From Tachypleus tridentatus (Eukaryota > Arthropoda > Merostomata > Xiphosura > Limulidae): a stretch of DNA of 64,000 nucleotides. The position numbers and the translations under genes were made by a program. The notes below the pieces were generated by a model. That model saw only the letters and a list, made by a program, of their open reading frames with translations. It did no database searches and was not told where the DNA came from. Within the stretch, counting starts at the first letter, position 1, and every line of letters starts with the position of its first letter. The stretch is taken from contig NC_134829.1 of assembly GCF_004210375.1 (NCBI RefSeq), forward strand, positions 26,180,034-26,244,033. The letters are read 5' to 3'. This document shows, in pieces, positions 38,901 to 48,797 of the stretch.

Positions 38901-41900
38901 CCTGGCTTCCACATGTTCAGCAAATATCCTGTAAAAATGTTAGTTCTTTAAAATAGGTGCAGTTAAATAACAGTTTAAAGAGATTTTTTTGCTTTTAAAT
39001 TAATGAATGCAAAGAGAGTCCAGAGTACTGTTCTTCACCACACAAGTTGTCTCCATGTAATAATAATTAAAACCCTCAATTAAACTAACAAAGCAGGATA
39101 AGAAAAAAGTAAAAAGACATTCAGTCAATATCATTTTGTATTATAAGCTTCCAATATGTAAAAAAACAAACAAACTTATTCCTAAAATGGAATCGGGTGG
39201 GCTGGTTTTTGTTATTGGAAGGGGAATCCAGTGACTGAGGACGCGAACGAATAATTGTTTTGTCTCTTGTGGTGGGAGAAAAAGATGTATCAGAAGAAAC
39301 GCCTGTATTTGAAACTGAAGGACGTGGATCTTGAGGTTTGTTGGAAGGTATGGGAGGAACAGAGATGGGTGTGGAAGTCGATTCATCAACTTTTTAACCA
39401 CGGAGGTCAAAAGGCTTTTCATTTGTTTTGAAAACGATTCTCTTGGAGGCACAGAGAGATCTGTCTGCACTCCCACTGTAGGTGTGGAATGAAGTGCAGC
39501 AGCATATGTCCGAGATGGAGTTGTGGATAGCAATTTCCGAGCCTCAGGATAACTAATGTTATGTGTCGTTTTCAAACGCCGCACCTCTTTTTCCTCCAAC
39601 CATTTTGGGCAAGAATGAAAGTAAGAGGGGTGAGAACCATTGCAGTTTACGCAATGTGGGTTCATGTCACAGTCATAGGCATCGTGGTCCTTCCCTCCAC
39701 AACGAGCACATGTCAGGGAACCACGACAGGATGTCTTTGAGTGGCGAATCTCTGACATTGGAAACATCGAAGAGGGTTTGGTATGTATGGCGAACCCTGC
39801 AAATGAGATAACCTGCCTTGATGGTGGCAGGTGCACGTGGTGAAGTAAATGTTAAAACGAGGGTATTTGTTGGCAGTGTAACTCCATCTTTACAAGTGGA
39901 GATGCCTCACTGCAGAAACTCCTTGAGTGGAGAGACCAGCGAGAATCTCTGACTCGGGAACATTCTTCAAACCCTTTCAACAATAACTCCTCGTGAAGAA
40001 TTCAAGGTAGCATGGGGTGTAACCTCAATAGGTATATCCCCAATTGCCTTTGAATTCAAGAGGAGATCACTGTGTTGGGATGTGGATGTTTCAACCAATA
40101 TGTCACCAGATCAAGTTTCTTTACTGATTTTGGAGAGCCAGCAAGTCCCTCTAGTCCCTTTTGAATAAAAAAAGGGGACATTTGCCCTAAAGGTTTTTCG
40201 AAAGAGAATGTAATATAAGAAAATGAGGTGCGTGTGTTACTGATGTTGAAGATTGCTGTTCTGAGTATTCAAGACGTGGTCGCTTTCCCATTGACTGTTT
40301 TTTTACAATTTTATTTAAATTTTTTAGAGGATCCATAGGAAAAGGAAAAAATTTCGGTACCCACTGACCCCACCCACCATGGAGCCCTACTAGGGGACGC
40401 ACTACAAAGTCACGCAAGTACAATGCAGCAACGCCAGGGTTTCGTGAGCACTATACCCAAACACCAGCATCAGGCACAATGTCCACAACACCCGTTGAGA
40501 ACTTCCAACACTGGTATTTGGTTGACTCTAGCCCAAGTGGACCAGCCGATTGACCCAAGGGGGGCCACCCAAAGGCCGCCCGTCTACAGGAATTCGAGGC
40601 CAAAGTGGTGTGTTAGGGTTGGATCCCTCAACCACCAGGATCCTCTCCTCCCCTTCACGGGTCGCCACGCACGGCAAACACGTGGGTGGATGTTTAGATC
40701 CCAGAGAAGGTAACCAGATAGAACAGAACCTTCCCTGGGAGGTCCCCTCACCACGTACAGGAATCCACACCGAGGGGTATGTCTAACAAAGCAGGAAATA
40801 GTTCCATAAAATAAAACAAAAAACAATAGACAAAATGGTAAACAGGGAAAATTGTAAATGCATTTGTTAAAAAGCATGCACTAAAATAACATCTTCAGAA
40901 AAGAAGAAGAAAAGGTATTGCTCATTCTATTTCATAAGTTTCAAAATTTCATTTCACTTCAACTTAAAAACATCAGATATTCATCTGTTACATTTTAGAA
41001 GTTATATAAATGAATCTGAAAACTATAAAACAAAGTATTTCTATTCTTAGCATGAAAATCACCTCAGTCAAATTAATTTCATAAATGCACAGACAAATTT
41101 TTAGTAAAATACTTTATTCAAAATACTTTATTATTTGTATTTTGAAAGAAAAAAAAAATTCTCAGTTATAGTATTTACAGTTCCATAGATACCTAGTGTT
41201 TGTAAGTCCAGTCAAAGTAACCAAATCCATTAGCAGAGGGTTATCACCATTTTTAGTATTTTAATCTCGGGCAATAATTAAAATAATTATATGGTAGTAT
41301 GATATTCACACTCATATATTGATAAATACAAGTTAATACAGTCAAAACAACTTACCCTTGTTGTTTGTGAACAATTATTATTTCACAATCAGTAGGTTTC
41401 TGAGAGTTAGACACAGGAAAATCATGAAAACTGTCTTGTAGAGAATCATCAGGCAAGGTAACTCTAAAGAAAGAAATAATATAATTTATTACAAATATTT
41501 GAGAAGAAAAATCCCTTGTTCATTATTTTTACTTAATATTCCCTTAAAAAGTTATACTTTACATTTGTGCACACCCTTTAGTGAGGAAATATAACTTCCA
41601 TCCACTCAGAAGTTGCATGTTAAGCTGCAAAAATCATGCAAATACATCAAAAACAGAAACCAGTTCAAGACAAGTTTTCTAGCTTTTTATGCAGCAATAG
41701 TTCTACACTTAGACCAACAAGATAATCTTAGTTGATACTTCAGTACATGTAAAAAATATATTCTTTAAACCTGTCCAACATTGAATAAAGTAATATTTTC
41801 AGCAACAATCTTATTTATTGCTATACAATATTGCTGATGTTTAAGGTTTTTTCAAATAATGAATTTTAATTAATGTAAGATATTTAATAATTATTTAAAA

Positions 41901-44900
41901 TCTATATCTCATCATTAGGAGATTGGCCCTTACCAAAGGTGGCTAATAGCTTGCTAAATCTAAAGTTAGAAAAATTTAATATTCTCCGATTTCATGTAAT
42001 ATTAACATTTTACACAAATAAAAAATATAATGGATTTCAAACCTGACATAATCATCCCCATATCAGTGTTTAAAAATGATTATCAAAATTCTACAGAAGA
42101 AATGTTCTGCATATGCGGGAATCAATTCAATAGAGAATGTAATATGTTAAAATATTGTGAACAGATCATATATTTACTTGTGTTTCGTGCACAGCATTAA
42201 AACAATGAGTTTCAAACAAGTCAAACGAATTTCATTTTGTTCCAAGCAATCATCATTTTTCTGATTTTGCTTAAAATACCCATATTTTTATAAACAGCTT
42301 CTTGCAGAAAATGTAACGTATTGAGTGAAGAGTAAGTAATTACAGACCTATTTGATGATAATTTGTCAAATCTTCACTTGGAAGATGAAGATTCTTATGT
42401 GTTTGTGGATCATTCTAACATTGATTCTAGCTTCAGTGACACTGTTACACCTATAAAAATACATAAACTTGTTGTGTTCTCAACAGGTTCTGAATCAGAA
42501 AATGATGATGATTCTACAGATGTTCTTGTTAGTGATTTGTCTTCCTGTTGTTATAATGATAATTGGTCAGAAATAGATACTCTCCACCAAACTTGAAATG
42601 TTTCAAGGAAATCCAGGGGTCACTAATACTCCATTTGAAACCAAAAGTATTGCTGCCATAATAAGTCTAACGTTTGGTGATGACTTGTTTGAAATGTTTT
42701 GTCAGGAAATGTAAAATGTGTACCTACCATAAAATATCACCTAAAAGACTTCGACAGTCTGAAGTTACACCTACAGACATGAGAAACTTCCAAGGCCTTA
42801 TTCTACTAATGGGACAGATAAGGAAATATAACTCGAAAGATTATTGGTCAACATATTCTCTTTTGATTAGCCCAGTGTTTTTTGCAGACAGTAAGTCAAC
42901 ACAGATATGAACAAATTTTGGCATTTCAATGATAATTTTAAAAAGGATAGGTTTTCAAGCAGGCTCTTCAAAATTCAACTGGCACTGGACTATTCCATCG
43001 ATAAATTTAGAGCACAATTCAAACCAAAGCAAAAGCTGTGAATGGATGAGGACAAGATTCCACAGAGAAGATATCTAAGATTCTGAATATACAACCCTGA
43101 AAAACTGTAAAATGTGGCCTGCTAGTGAGAATGGTGTGTGTATGAATGACACAGGCTATATTTGCAACAAGGGATTTATACTGGTTATGGGAAACTATTC
43201 TTTCAGTTCTTGCTCTCTTTATTCAATTGTAGCATCATGTATACCAGAACAATTTTTACAATAGTACTCACATTGGAAATCTGCTCATAGAACATAAAAA
43301 AGGGGCTGCAGAACAATCAGAATAGATAGGGAGTTTCTGTTAAGCCTGAAGTTTCAACAATGAAAAAAGGTGAAACAGCTTTCCATAGAAAAGATGATGT
43401 TCTCATTTTTACATGGAAAGACATGAGAAAAGTGAGAATAGTTTCAACCATCCATGACTCATCTATTTTTACCACAAAGGAAAGAAAAATAAAAAAACCT
43501 GTGTGTGTTCCCCAATACAGTGCCCATAATGAAAGACATTAATTACACAAATCAGTACCTCTCAAATTACACCATTCTCAGAAAAACAGTTAAATGGACA
43601 AAAAAAAAGTAGAACTTTCCCAAATAAAGTGCGACTTTTCCAATTAATATATAATCCACAAAGCCCTAAATCAACATAAAAAATAAAATATAAGCAATTC
43701 CACCTCTGTGGCATGAGAATAAACAAATAAATAAATAAAAAATGCACTTGACAAAATGAACATTTACAGCAACCACATATACCCAATTTAACAAAATGAC
43801 AGAGAGTAACTGGAAATATTTAAAGAATACAAAAGCATTATTAAACTACTAACAAATGCAATATCATACATCTAAAAACACTATATGTAATGTCATAAAG
43901 GTTTTTTGTAACATACCTTGTGTGTTTAAATGTGTCTTCTTTTGGATACAAACGTCTCTCAGAATAGATATTACCTGTCTCTCGTCTTTGTATCACATCC
44001 ATATAGGGATCCTCTGTAGTACGATTAGTGGTATATATTTCATCCCTAAAGGATTCTCCCCCTCTTCTAAATACATAATTTACAATAAGCAATTGAATAT
44101 TTTTTTAATTAAAAAATTTAAAATGTATTTTTAAAACTATCTTTTTTACCCACTTCAACTATAAGATATTATTTTCCTTTCTTAAATGCATATATTCACA
44201 ACAGGCAATACACTAATAATTTTTTAACTTAAAAAAATAAAATTAATCATTAAAATGTACCTTTTAACCATAAAAAAAATAAGTTTTCAGCACGTTAAGA
44301 AAAGAATCTACAATATACCTCTCATCTTTCCAAAGAACTTCTTTAATACGGTCTTCTAATAAACGCCTCGATTCTCTTCGAAGAGGAGACCTGTCCCTTA
44401 CCACATGTCGTTCTAAATCCCTGAAGTTGTAGATAAATATTTTTTTTATTTTTAAGTAAGTGAAATATTTTAAACTGAAAATATACCTAAAAAATCAACT
44501 CAAATAACAACATTAGCAACAATCTTTAAGAAATGAAAACATTTTTTAACCATATGTAAATTTAAGTATCCTTTTACTCACCAACATTAAAGACTTTTTT
44601 AGGCAGTCTACACAAAAAGCTATTGTCCTTAAACAATTCCTTAACAAGACAAGTGAATAGGATCATCTGTAGGATATACTGGAAGAAAGAAATTAGATTA
44701 TGCTATCCAGGAGCACAGTTGGAGGATATAACTGACAGAGTAAGAGTTATAACAAAGTAGACTAGCAATAATGCAACTTTTGTTGTGCAGATAGGGGCTA
44801 ATGATATAGGGAATAGGTCGGAGGAGATAATTAATAAATATACAGGGTTGATAAAGGCAACTGTGTCAAGGATGCTACTGAGAATTATAATTTTCATATT

Positions 44901-47900
44901 GAAGGATACCATGACATCTACATCAGCAGAACTCTACTGCAGGAGGATGCCTCCACAGTCCACCAACCCAGCAACTCGGAACTGGAAAGTGGTAAGAACT
45001 CTCAAACTCAACTAGAAGAGGGAGGGGGGTAAATGAGATGGAGAGTCTGGAGGAATAACAAAACACAAGGCAGTGCAATGAGTGACCATGAAACCTGATT
45101 TATTTAATACAAGGCATGGCAGGAACAGGAAGCTATCTGTACCCACATAGTCCATGGGTGGATACAGAACAGAACGGGCAAACTTATGAAGCAATTCTAC
45201 ATTGAAGATGAATCTATGATAATCTTGTGGAACGCCCCAACTCTGCAGTATGTTGAGTGGCTATGGAATTATAATATACAAATCGATATGACTTGAAAGC
45301 ATAGATTTGAGTAATTAAAACACAACTGATCAGGCACCATTCTTCACAAAGCATGATCCAAACAATAACTGTTAATAAAATGGAAAAGGGCATCTGAAAA
45401 TGAAAAATAATAATAAAAAAACTTACTTGAAGTATCACTAAATTCTGATATTCTAAAATGACAATAGGAGAAAGATGATAACCCACAATGGAGAAAATCT
45501 GTGACCTGATGCAAACAGTGAGAGACAAAAGTATCATGGTAGACCATATGCCTGATTGAAGAAGTACGTCCAAACAATGATGAAAATGAAATACCAGTGA
45601 ATAGATAAGGTGTATAATTGAATGATAAAACTCTCAGAACTAAGTACTGGAGGAAGAAGTCAAACCTTAGTGAGAAAGGAGAAAGAACAAAAACAAGAGA
45701 ACAGTTGCCAAGAAAGAAAGAAGCAGGAATAAACACCAAAGAAGTAACCCATGCAGACAATATAGAGAAGAACAAGTATCAAACATAGAAACCTATCCAG
45801 ATCAAGATTAGGATAAAGGTGTGAAATGAAAGGGCAGGAAAGCAACTAAACAGATGAGTCATCCTCACAAGTTGCCAAAAAGCAATCCAGAGAAAAGCAA
45901 AGGTATGTAACAGGATAAATAGCATGTGAAACATTGATAGCAAGTAAACATACCATTATTATCTTCAAGTGAAGATGAAAAGGAATAAAAACAAAAAGAA
46001 GGATAAAACAAGATACACTAAGAGTGTGAGGAAAGGAGGGACCACATTAATATTACCATATGGAAGAGAAGTCCACTGAAATTTATGACAAATTCAGAAG
46101 GAACTCATCTACAGGTAAAGTGTAGGAAAGGTAAATACCTGTAGGATCAGGAAAAACAGAAGGTGTGGAACAGGAATGCCTGAAAATCCAAAAGTCAAGA
46201 GAAAAAATCCACATGGAAAGAAGAGTGTAATGATAAAGGTAAAACCATGGACCCAGAAATCAATTCCATTTGCACTGAAAAACTTCCATGTAAAAGGGGA
46301 AGCCAGACAATCTAAAGAAAAGATACTAACAATAAGGAGAATTCAGATCATCTCATCAATGACTGGAGAAAATCTAGGCATGAAGACAGAGGACAGGAAG
46401 GTCTGGATAAAACTCTAGTAAGTGAGAGTAGCAACGAAGGAATGAAGACAGAAAGAATGGTGAGAGAGCAGAAAGCTGAAGGTGTAGAACCAGGAAAATC
46501 ATAGCTGAGATAGCCAGGAAAGAAGGACTGAACATGGAGCATTAAGGATAAATAAAATCACCTGTAGAAGAATGAGAACAAGTTTTTGAAAACTATTGAA
46601 GATGCTTTTCTTCACTAACTAGTCAAGAAACCTACTAAACTCAATGCTACTTCACATTTATTAACTTCCAATACAGGAATGGTAGAGAGGGTGAAAACTG
46701 GGGAACATCTGGATTCAACAAATCATTGCTCTATTAGGTTCAATGTTTTGCAACATATGGAGATCAGGAATAATGATATTTTAGTTACAAATTTCAAAAA
46801 GCAAATTTTGAAGAGATGTGTCAAGGATTATCTGTTATGAATTGGACATCTGAATTCTTTAAAGACACTGATTATACGTGGAAAATGTTTAAACATTCAA
46901 GATAAACATATTCTTTATAGAAAGAAATGAATATCTCCTAGTAAAAAATCTGGTTGGTTCACAAAGGGTTTAAGAGATGAAAATTGCTTTGAAGATGGAC
47001 TATTCAGAATGAGTGCAAATAACTACATAAAATAATGAATTTGTATTAAATATAGCAGAACATTTAATAATAGTAGAAACATTAAATATTTTATTTTTCT
47101 GAAACTAAATACCTTTAATTTCAAATTTTGTCCATTAGTTTGGTTTTAAAAAGATATCTGACAAGCATTTCATCACACACTTTTATGCAGGTAGGTTGTC
47201 AAGACAGGGTGAAGAGAAAGTTTGATAACTATATGAATGATAAGGCTGGCTTTAATTTTTTTTGTAATCATTTAATAGTTTTAGTTCAGCATGCTGAGAC
47301 AGCTGAGGAGGACTAATAGGTCCTTTATTGCCCCTTAACATTATTTTATAATATTTTTCAAAGATTTGCTAGTTTTAGATTTAAACTGGTCATAATAAGC
47401 ATTTCTAGCTATGTGTGTTATATTTAACCTGGTGTTCAACATTCAATGAAAAATATGACCAAAAATGGTTTAAGGGACTATCCGTAAACATATACAATGG
47501 ATTATTGTTTTAACTTGAATAAAATTTGTAATATATTTTTTTATACTTTATTTTGCAAATTGCAGTACTTACCTCTTCATAGAATAAATCATTAAAAAAA
47601 CCAGCAAAAATTAAGAAAGATTTATTAGTAACATTGGACACAACCTTTCAAAATGGTATTACCATTACTTTCCTCAGGATAGAGAATTATATTTTTACTA
47701 ATACCAGTACTCTTGGTTGACAATAATTTATATCTATTATATTTTTCTTTTCAATCAATAACCAGTTCTTTAATTATTCTTTAAACTCATTAAACCAAAC
47801 AAAAATATTCAATAAACAGGGACTCGAGTGATCAGATCATTTTGCCATGACCTATCACATTTACTATACCTAATTAGCTTATCTGATGTTTTGTCCTAGA

Positions 47901-48795
47901 AGAACATTTCTGTAAATTTTGGAGATATGACTTAACACAAAAACATCTTCAAGAATACAAATAATGCCTAAAAAACTAGGAAACACTTCCTGATTTGTAA
48001 TATGTTACTAAGCCTTCTAAACTTTCCATTAATTCATATTCTAAACACGGCTGGTATGGGTATTAAAACTTTAATTAAAGTACAGAACAATGACTTGACC
48101 TTCTTAGGTCATTTTCAGGTTAACAAAGAGAGTTTGCAACTGACTGTTGCTGGACACAAATCTTAGGGACCAGTCATAATGAGTATGAGACTGTCGGGGT
48201 CATTGCAGTTAAATGTTAGGTTATTAATTAATACAGATATAAAGGTTGTCCTTTATATTGATTTAATTTTGGTTTTAGTTCTTGTATAAGTACGGCTTCT
48301 TTGATTTTCTATTTGTTTTTCTTTCCCTACTTAGCATGGTGGGTGCTTATTTAATTTGCAGTGCTCTAAAATGTGCAAAGGTGTTTTCTGTGTTCTTTGA
48401 ATATGGTTTTCATATTTTTGCTTGTTTCTCCAACATAGAAGTCACAGTAGTTGTTGCATAATATTTTATAAATAATGTTATGATTGTTAGTGTAGTTTTA
48501 CATAATATGGATTTCAATTACATACCTGGTTTTTCGATTAATTTGGTGTTTACTGGAATACTACGTTTTAAGTTTTTTTTCCAAATGTTGGTTATTTTTT
48601 TGCTAATATCAAGAATATATAGTATGCAACAGTGTAAGGTTGTATAGTTTGTTGATATGACATTTTAAGAAACTACTTAAATGTTTAGAATAGTCCTCAA
48701 AAGAAAACTAACCGGTCCTGTCTATAATATCTATTGCCTACAAGAGGAGAATGTCGTCCAAAAGATGATCTTCCTTTATTATTCCTTGATGTCAT
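23246..48795 (-). CDS. NCOA5: Nuclear receptor coactivator 5 (NCOA5/CIA), complete coding sequence, seven coding exons
   Basis: NCOA5 is a nuclear coregulator; the human protein binds estrogen receptors independently of AF-2. Exons 48795-48713, 44420-44319, 44066-43917, 41463-41356, 38928-38729, 25203-24883 and 23922-23246 join with matching phases (2,2,2,2,1,1) to about 546 residues; human is 579. Residues 1-112 are Arg/Ser/Asp/Glu-rich, as in the family. Residues about 135-220 form the anticodon-binding-like domain (PTDCEIIIVHKQQ, LKNLGMEVGVIFL, GPIFVIVITPKHELNNTLTV), followed by EHHNMPVDDALKLVAR. An LxxLL-type LLNLL lies at 269-273, aligning with LINLL of the human protein. The segment LDNPNLQKAVENFIQ near residues 373-387 matches the human C terminus. 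Introns carry piggyBac, LINE, Penelope-like and SINE remnants; the largest is 13.5 kb. Drosophila neosin is the likely fly relative. Identification is firm. Confidence 0.94.
23447..23593 (-). repeat. In-frame 21-bp minisatellite (seven units) inside NCOA5
   Basis: Seven consecutive 7-residue units of the pattern N-(Q/P/M)-(S/P)-x-(L/V)-x-x are encoded by degenerate 21-bp DNA repeats. The unit length is a multiple of three, so copy-number change would alter protein length without frameshift. The encoded tract is low-complexity and probably disordered. Confidence 0.85.
24430..24448. repeat. (TG)n microsatellite in NCOA5 intron
   Basis: About nine TG dinucleotides in the intron between the last two coding exons. 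The rest of that intron (23923-24882) shows nothing recognisable. Confidence 0.8.
24883..25203 (-). CDS. NCOA5: NCOA5 coding exon 6
   Basis: The exon is 321 nt, phase 1 in and out, with acceptor TTGGTTTTTATAG and donor GTAAGC. It encodes HHNMPVDDALKLVARSFHEY, a Lys/Glu/Pro linker, then LLNLLADGKHLTMRELDKIM, which carries the LxxLL-type motif, and a charged helix (YVQDRKDKLTEIESRKLER). Confidence 0.95.
27806..27847 (-). CDS. Candidate 42-nt cassette exon of NCOA5
   Basis: Inside the 13.5-kb intron, the sequence reads CTTTTACTTTTCGAG, then 42 open bases, then donor GTAAGAAGG. The exon is phase 1 at both ends, exactly the phase of the exon 5/exon 6 junction. Inclusion would add 14 residues (GMVEEAADEFVTFN) between SPE and HHNMP without shifting frame. 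Human NCOA5 has no insertion here as I recall it. The polypyrimidine tract and donor are good. Evidence is splice-site and phase logic only. Confidence 0.45.
28690..28750. repeat. Short hairpin (13 + 4 bp stem) in NCOA5 intron
   Basis: AGAGTCACAGTAG (28690-28702) pairs perfectly with CTACTGTGACTCT (28738-28750). After a 3-nt bulge, GTGC pairs with GCAC. The loop is about 25 nt and purine-rich. The stem is shorter than usual for a miRNA precursor. Confidence 0.6.
29983..30256 (-). repeat. tRNA-derived SINE (family I), full length
   Basis: Complete head, body and tail, in the same orientation as NCOA5 within its largest intron. The head B-box-like part has decayed (GGTATTTGAACCTG). Confidence 0.85.
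31557..31577. repeat. (TTA)n microsatellite
   Basis: Seven TTA/ATT units in the NCOA5 intron. Confidence 0.8.
32500..33110 (-). pseudogene. Non-LTR retrotransposon 3' fragment: RNase H and C-terminal domain (I/Jockey-type)
   Basis: Minus-strand translation reads IYIDSFESLELVNVSSHS (RNase H 'YTDSxSxLxxL' block). Further along come IKSSITNWLSSLQNNQREEV, VFAILHIGHNFLDKIFSFKG and PKCEKSNTQITVTYSDIFL. These match the C-terminal 'NRREEVVLTRLRIGHTxLTH...CxxCxxxLTVxHIL' region of I/Jockey-clade ORF2 proteins. Frames are interrupted; reverse transcriptase is absent. Confidence 0.75.
33150..33225 (-). repeat. Penelope-like tail fragment
   Basis: Minus-strand ACCTGAAGAAGTCAAATACT followed by CTTGAAGTACTGGCTTCAC resembles the CTGAAGA-stem-GAAA motif found near the ends of the other Penelope-like fragments here. 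Confidence 0.35.
34205..34900 (+). pseudogene. Penelope-like element fragment: RT C-terminus and GIY-YIG region
   Basis: Plus-strand translation starts ILVFLSMLIRQHNGHFSTT, the 'FLDVLIxRxxGxFSTSVYRK' motif after the Penelope RT. After decayed sequence it gives QRLKEQRK...KTGHIISWDQHRILDRAHHW and then IKEDTYIKLHQPELNRDNG, the C-terminal part of the Penelope GIY-YIG endonuclease. The first half of the endonuclease is degenerate, with stops. 35.0-36.7 kb shows nothing further I can name. Confidence 0.8.
36416..36438. repeat. (CA)n microsatellite
   Basis: Eleven CA dinucleotides in the NCOA5 intron. Confidence 0.85.
36815..36931 (-). pseudogene. C2H2 zinc-finger-like fragment
   Basis: A minus-strand frame reads TNRCTRIHKHNVKKHINGP and FHHETCGKCL. 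The 'H...H-linker-CxxC' order resembles the junction of two C2H2 fingers. It ends with TAA unless the GTAAGT inside GGTAAGTGC is used as a donor. Edges at 36931 (TTACAG) and 36815 would make a 117-nt phase-1/phase-1 exon, but the acceptor lacks a pyrimidine tract. More likely a decayed finger gene or transposon piece. Confidence 0.3.
38729..38928 (-). CDS. NCOA5: NCOA5 coding exon 5
   Basis: The exon is 200 nt, phase 2 in and phase 1 out, with acceptor TTTTTACAG and donor GTAAGT. It encodes FAEHVEARLKNLGMEVGVIF and GPIFVIVITPKHELNNTLTV, the best conserved NCOA5 block. It ends in GSPE plus one G. Confidence 0.95.
39141..40350 (-). pseudogene. Non-LTR retrotransposon ORF1 (gag-like, zinc knuckles), decayed
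   Basis: Translation from about 40350 downward begins KNLNKIVKKQSMGKRPRLE and PHFLILHSLSKN, then after frameshifts KCPLFLFKR...LALQNQ, and CARCGGKDHDAYDC followed by CVNCNGSHPSYFHSCPKW, a pair of CCHC-type knuckles. Then come EKEVRRLKTTHNISYPEARK and a Pro/Ser-rich tail. This order is typical of ORF1 of I/Jockey-group LINEs. At least two frame breaks are present. The element stops near 39.14 kb without ORF2. It lies in the NCOA5 intron between coding exons 4 and 5, same strand. Confidence 0.8.
40351..40795 (-). mobile_element. GC-rich 5' region (promoter/UTR) of the same LINE
   Basis: This stretch is far richer in G+C and CpG than anything else in the window and directly precedes ORF1. Several overlapping ORFs in it are by-products of composition. 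LINE 5'UTRs of this type carry internal promoters, so this could act as a promoter within NCOA5; that is inference. Confidence 0.65.
41356..41463 (-). CDS. NCOA5: NCOA5 coding exon 4
   Basis: The exon is 108 nt, phase 2 in and out. The acceptor is ambiguous by two bases (TTTAG or TTTAGAG); phase with exon 3 selects the first. It encodes the start of the anticodon-binding-like domain, PTDCEIIIVHKQQ. Confidence 0.92.
42330..43545 (+). pseudogene. PiggyBac transposase pseudogene
   Basis: Pieces in order: an acidic Ser/Asp-rich N terminus (42363-42596), then RNFQGLILLMGQIRKYNSKD and YWSTYSLLISPVFF (piggyBac core), FNDNFKKDRF, LDYSIDKFRAQFKPKQKL, a stop codon replacing the residue before MDE (the 'SxDE' catalytic region), PQRRYLRF, and finally STIHDSSIFTTKERK with KKPVCVPQYSAHNERH (normally near the 'DYNKxMGGVD' block). 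Multiple stops and frameshifts. No Cys-rich C terminus or terminal repeats recognised. Antisense to NCOA5 within its intron. Confidence 0.85.
43917..44066 (-). CDS. NCOA5: NCOA5 coding exon 3
   Basis: The exon is 150 nt, phase 2 in and out, between the acceptor TATTTAG and the donor GTATGT. It encodes the Arg/Glu/Tyr-rich part, including YSERRLYPKEDTFKHT. It sits only 252 bp from exon 2. Confidence 0.88.
44319..44420 (-). CDS. NCOA5: NCOA5 coding exon 2
   Basis: The exon is 102 nt, phase 2 in and out, between the acceptor CAACTTCAG and the donor GTATAT. It encodes the charged segment DLERHVVRDRSPLRRESRR. Only this frame is open; frame 0 hits a stop. Confidence 0.88.
44580..44985 (+). pseudogene. 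CR1-like LINE ORF1 esterase (SGNH) fragment
   Basis: Translation gives SLTRQVNRIICRIYWKKEIR, LCYPGAQLEDITDRVRVITK and, after a stop, FVVQIGANDIGNRSEEIINK. This is the 'CYPGAxVEDIT...VVHVGTNDxGxR' pattern of the SGNH-hydrolase-like ORF1 found in CR1-group retrotransposons. The usual GTND is GAND here. It begins 160 bp from NCOA5 coding exon 2, in its intron. Confidence 0.7.
44986..46560. other. Purine-rich intronic stretch, unclassified
   Basis: Strongly A/G-biased plus strand rich in GAAA/GGAA words. Long open frames on the opposite strand (for example 45344-45775, hydrophobic) follow from that bias and are not taken as genes. Lies between two pieces of CR1-like LINE and may be part of that insertion. 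Confidence 0.4.
46640..47340 (+). pseudogene. CR1-like LINE ORF2 fragments (linker and C-terminus)
   Basis: Segments such as INWTSEFFKDTDYTWKMFKH-like residues (46.84-46.90 kb) match the region between endonuclease and RT in CR1-group ORF2. 47.13-47.31 kb gives FMQVGCQDRVKRKFDNYMND and AETAEED, like the extreme C terminus. The reverse transcriptase is missing between them. Confidence 0.5.
47610..47690 (-). repeat. Penelope-like tail fragment
   Basis: The minus strand reads CCTGAGGAAAGTAATGGTAA then CCATTTTGAAAGGTTGTG, the CTGA(A/G)GA...GAAA arrangement seen at other Penelope-like tails in the window. Confidence 0.35.
48060..48690 (-). pseudogene. Penelope-like element, GIY-YIG endonuclease fragment and tail
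   Basis: The minus strand reads LCNNYCDFYVGETSKNMKTI, FKEHRKHLC and then KEAVLIQELKPKLNQYKGQP, the GIY-YIG core (variant FYVGET) and its C-terminal 'EAxxIxxxxPxLN' helix. The tail at 48130-48090 holds CTGAAAATGACCT and a GACCT/AGGTC stem. Stops interrupt the frame. Adjacent to NCOA5 coding exon 1, in its intron. Confidence 0.75.
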
Positions 48796-48797
48796 TC
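48713..48797 (-). CDS. NCOA5: NCOA5 coding exon 1 (start codon at 48795)
   Basis: The acceptor TGTTTAG is followed by GA and then ATG at 48795-48793. When spliced to the 5'UTR exon ending at 49640, the codons before ATG read TAA GGA, so an in-frame stop precedes this start and fixes it. The exon encodes 27 residues beginning MTSRNNKGRSSFGRHSP and ends with two bases of an Arg codon at the GTTAGT donor. Confidence 0.88.

Noticed and set aside
40423-40877. Several overlapping ORFs of 78-97 codons on both strands
   Set aside because: Explained by the high G+C of a LINE 5' region. The real frame is ORF1 further down on the minus strand.
45344-45775. 143-codon minus-strand ORF, Phe/Leu/Ser-rich
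   Set aside because: It is the complement of a purine-rich stretch, which removes stops and forces hydrophobic codons. No family resemblance.
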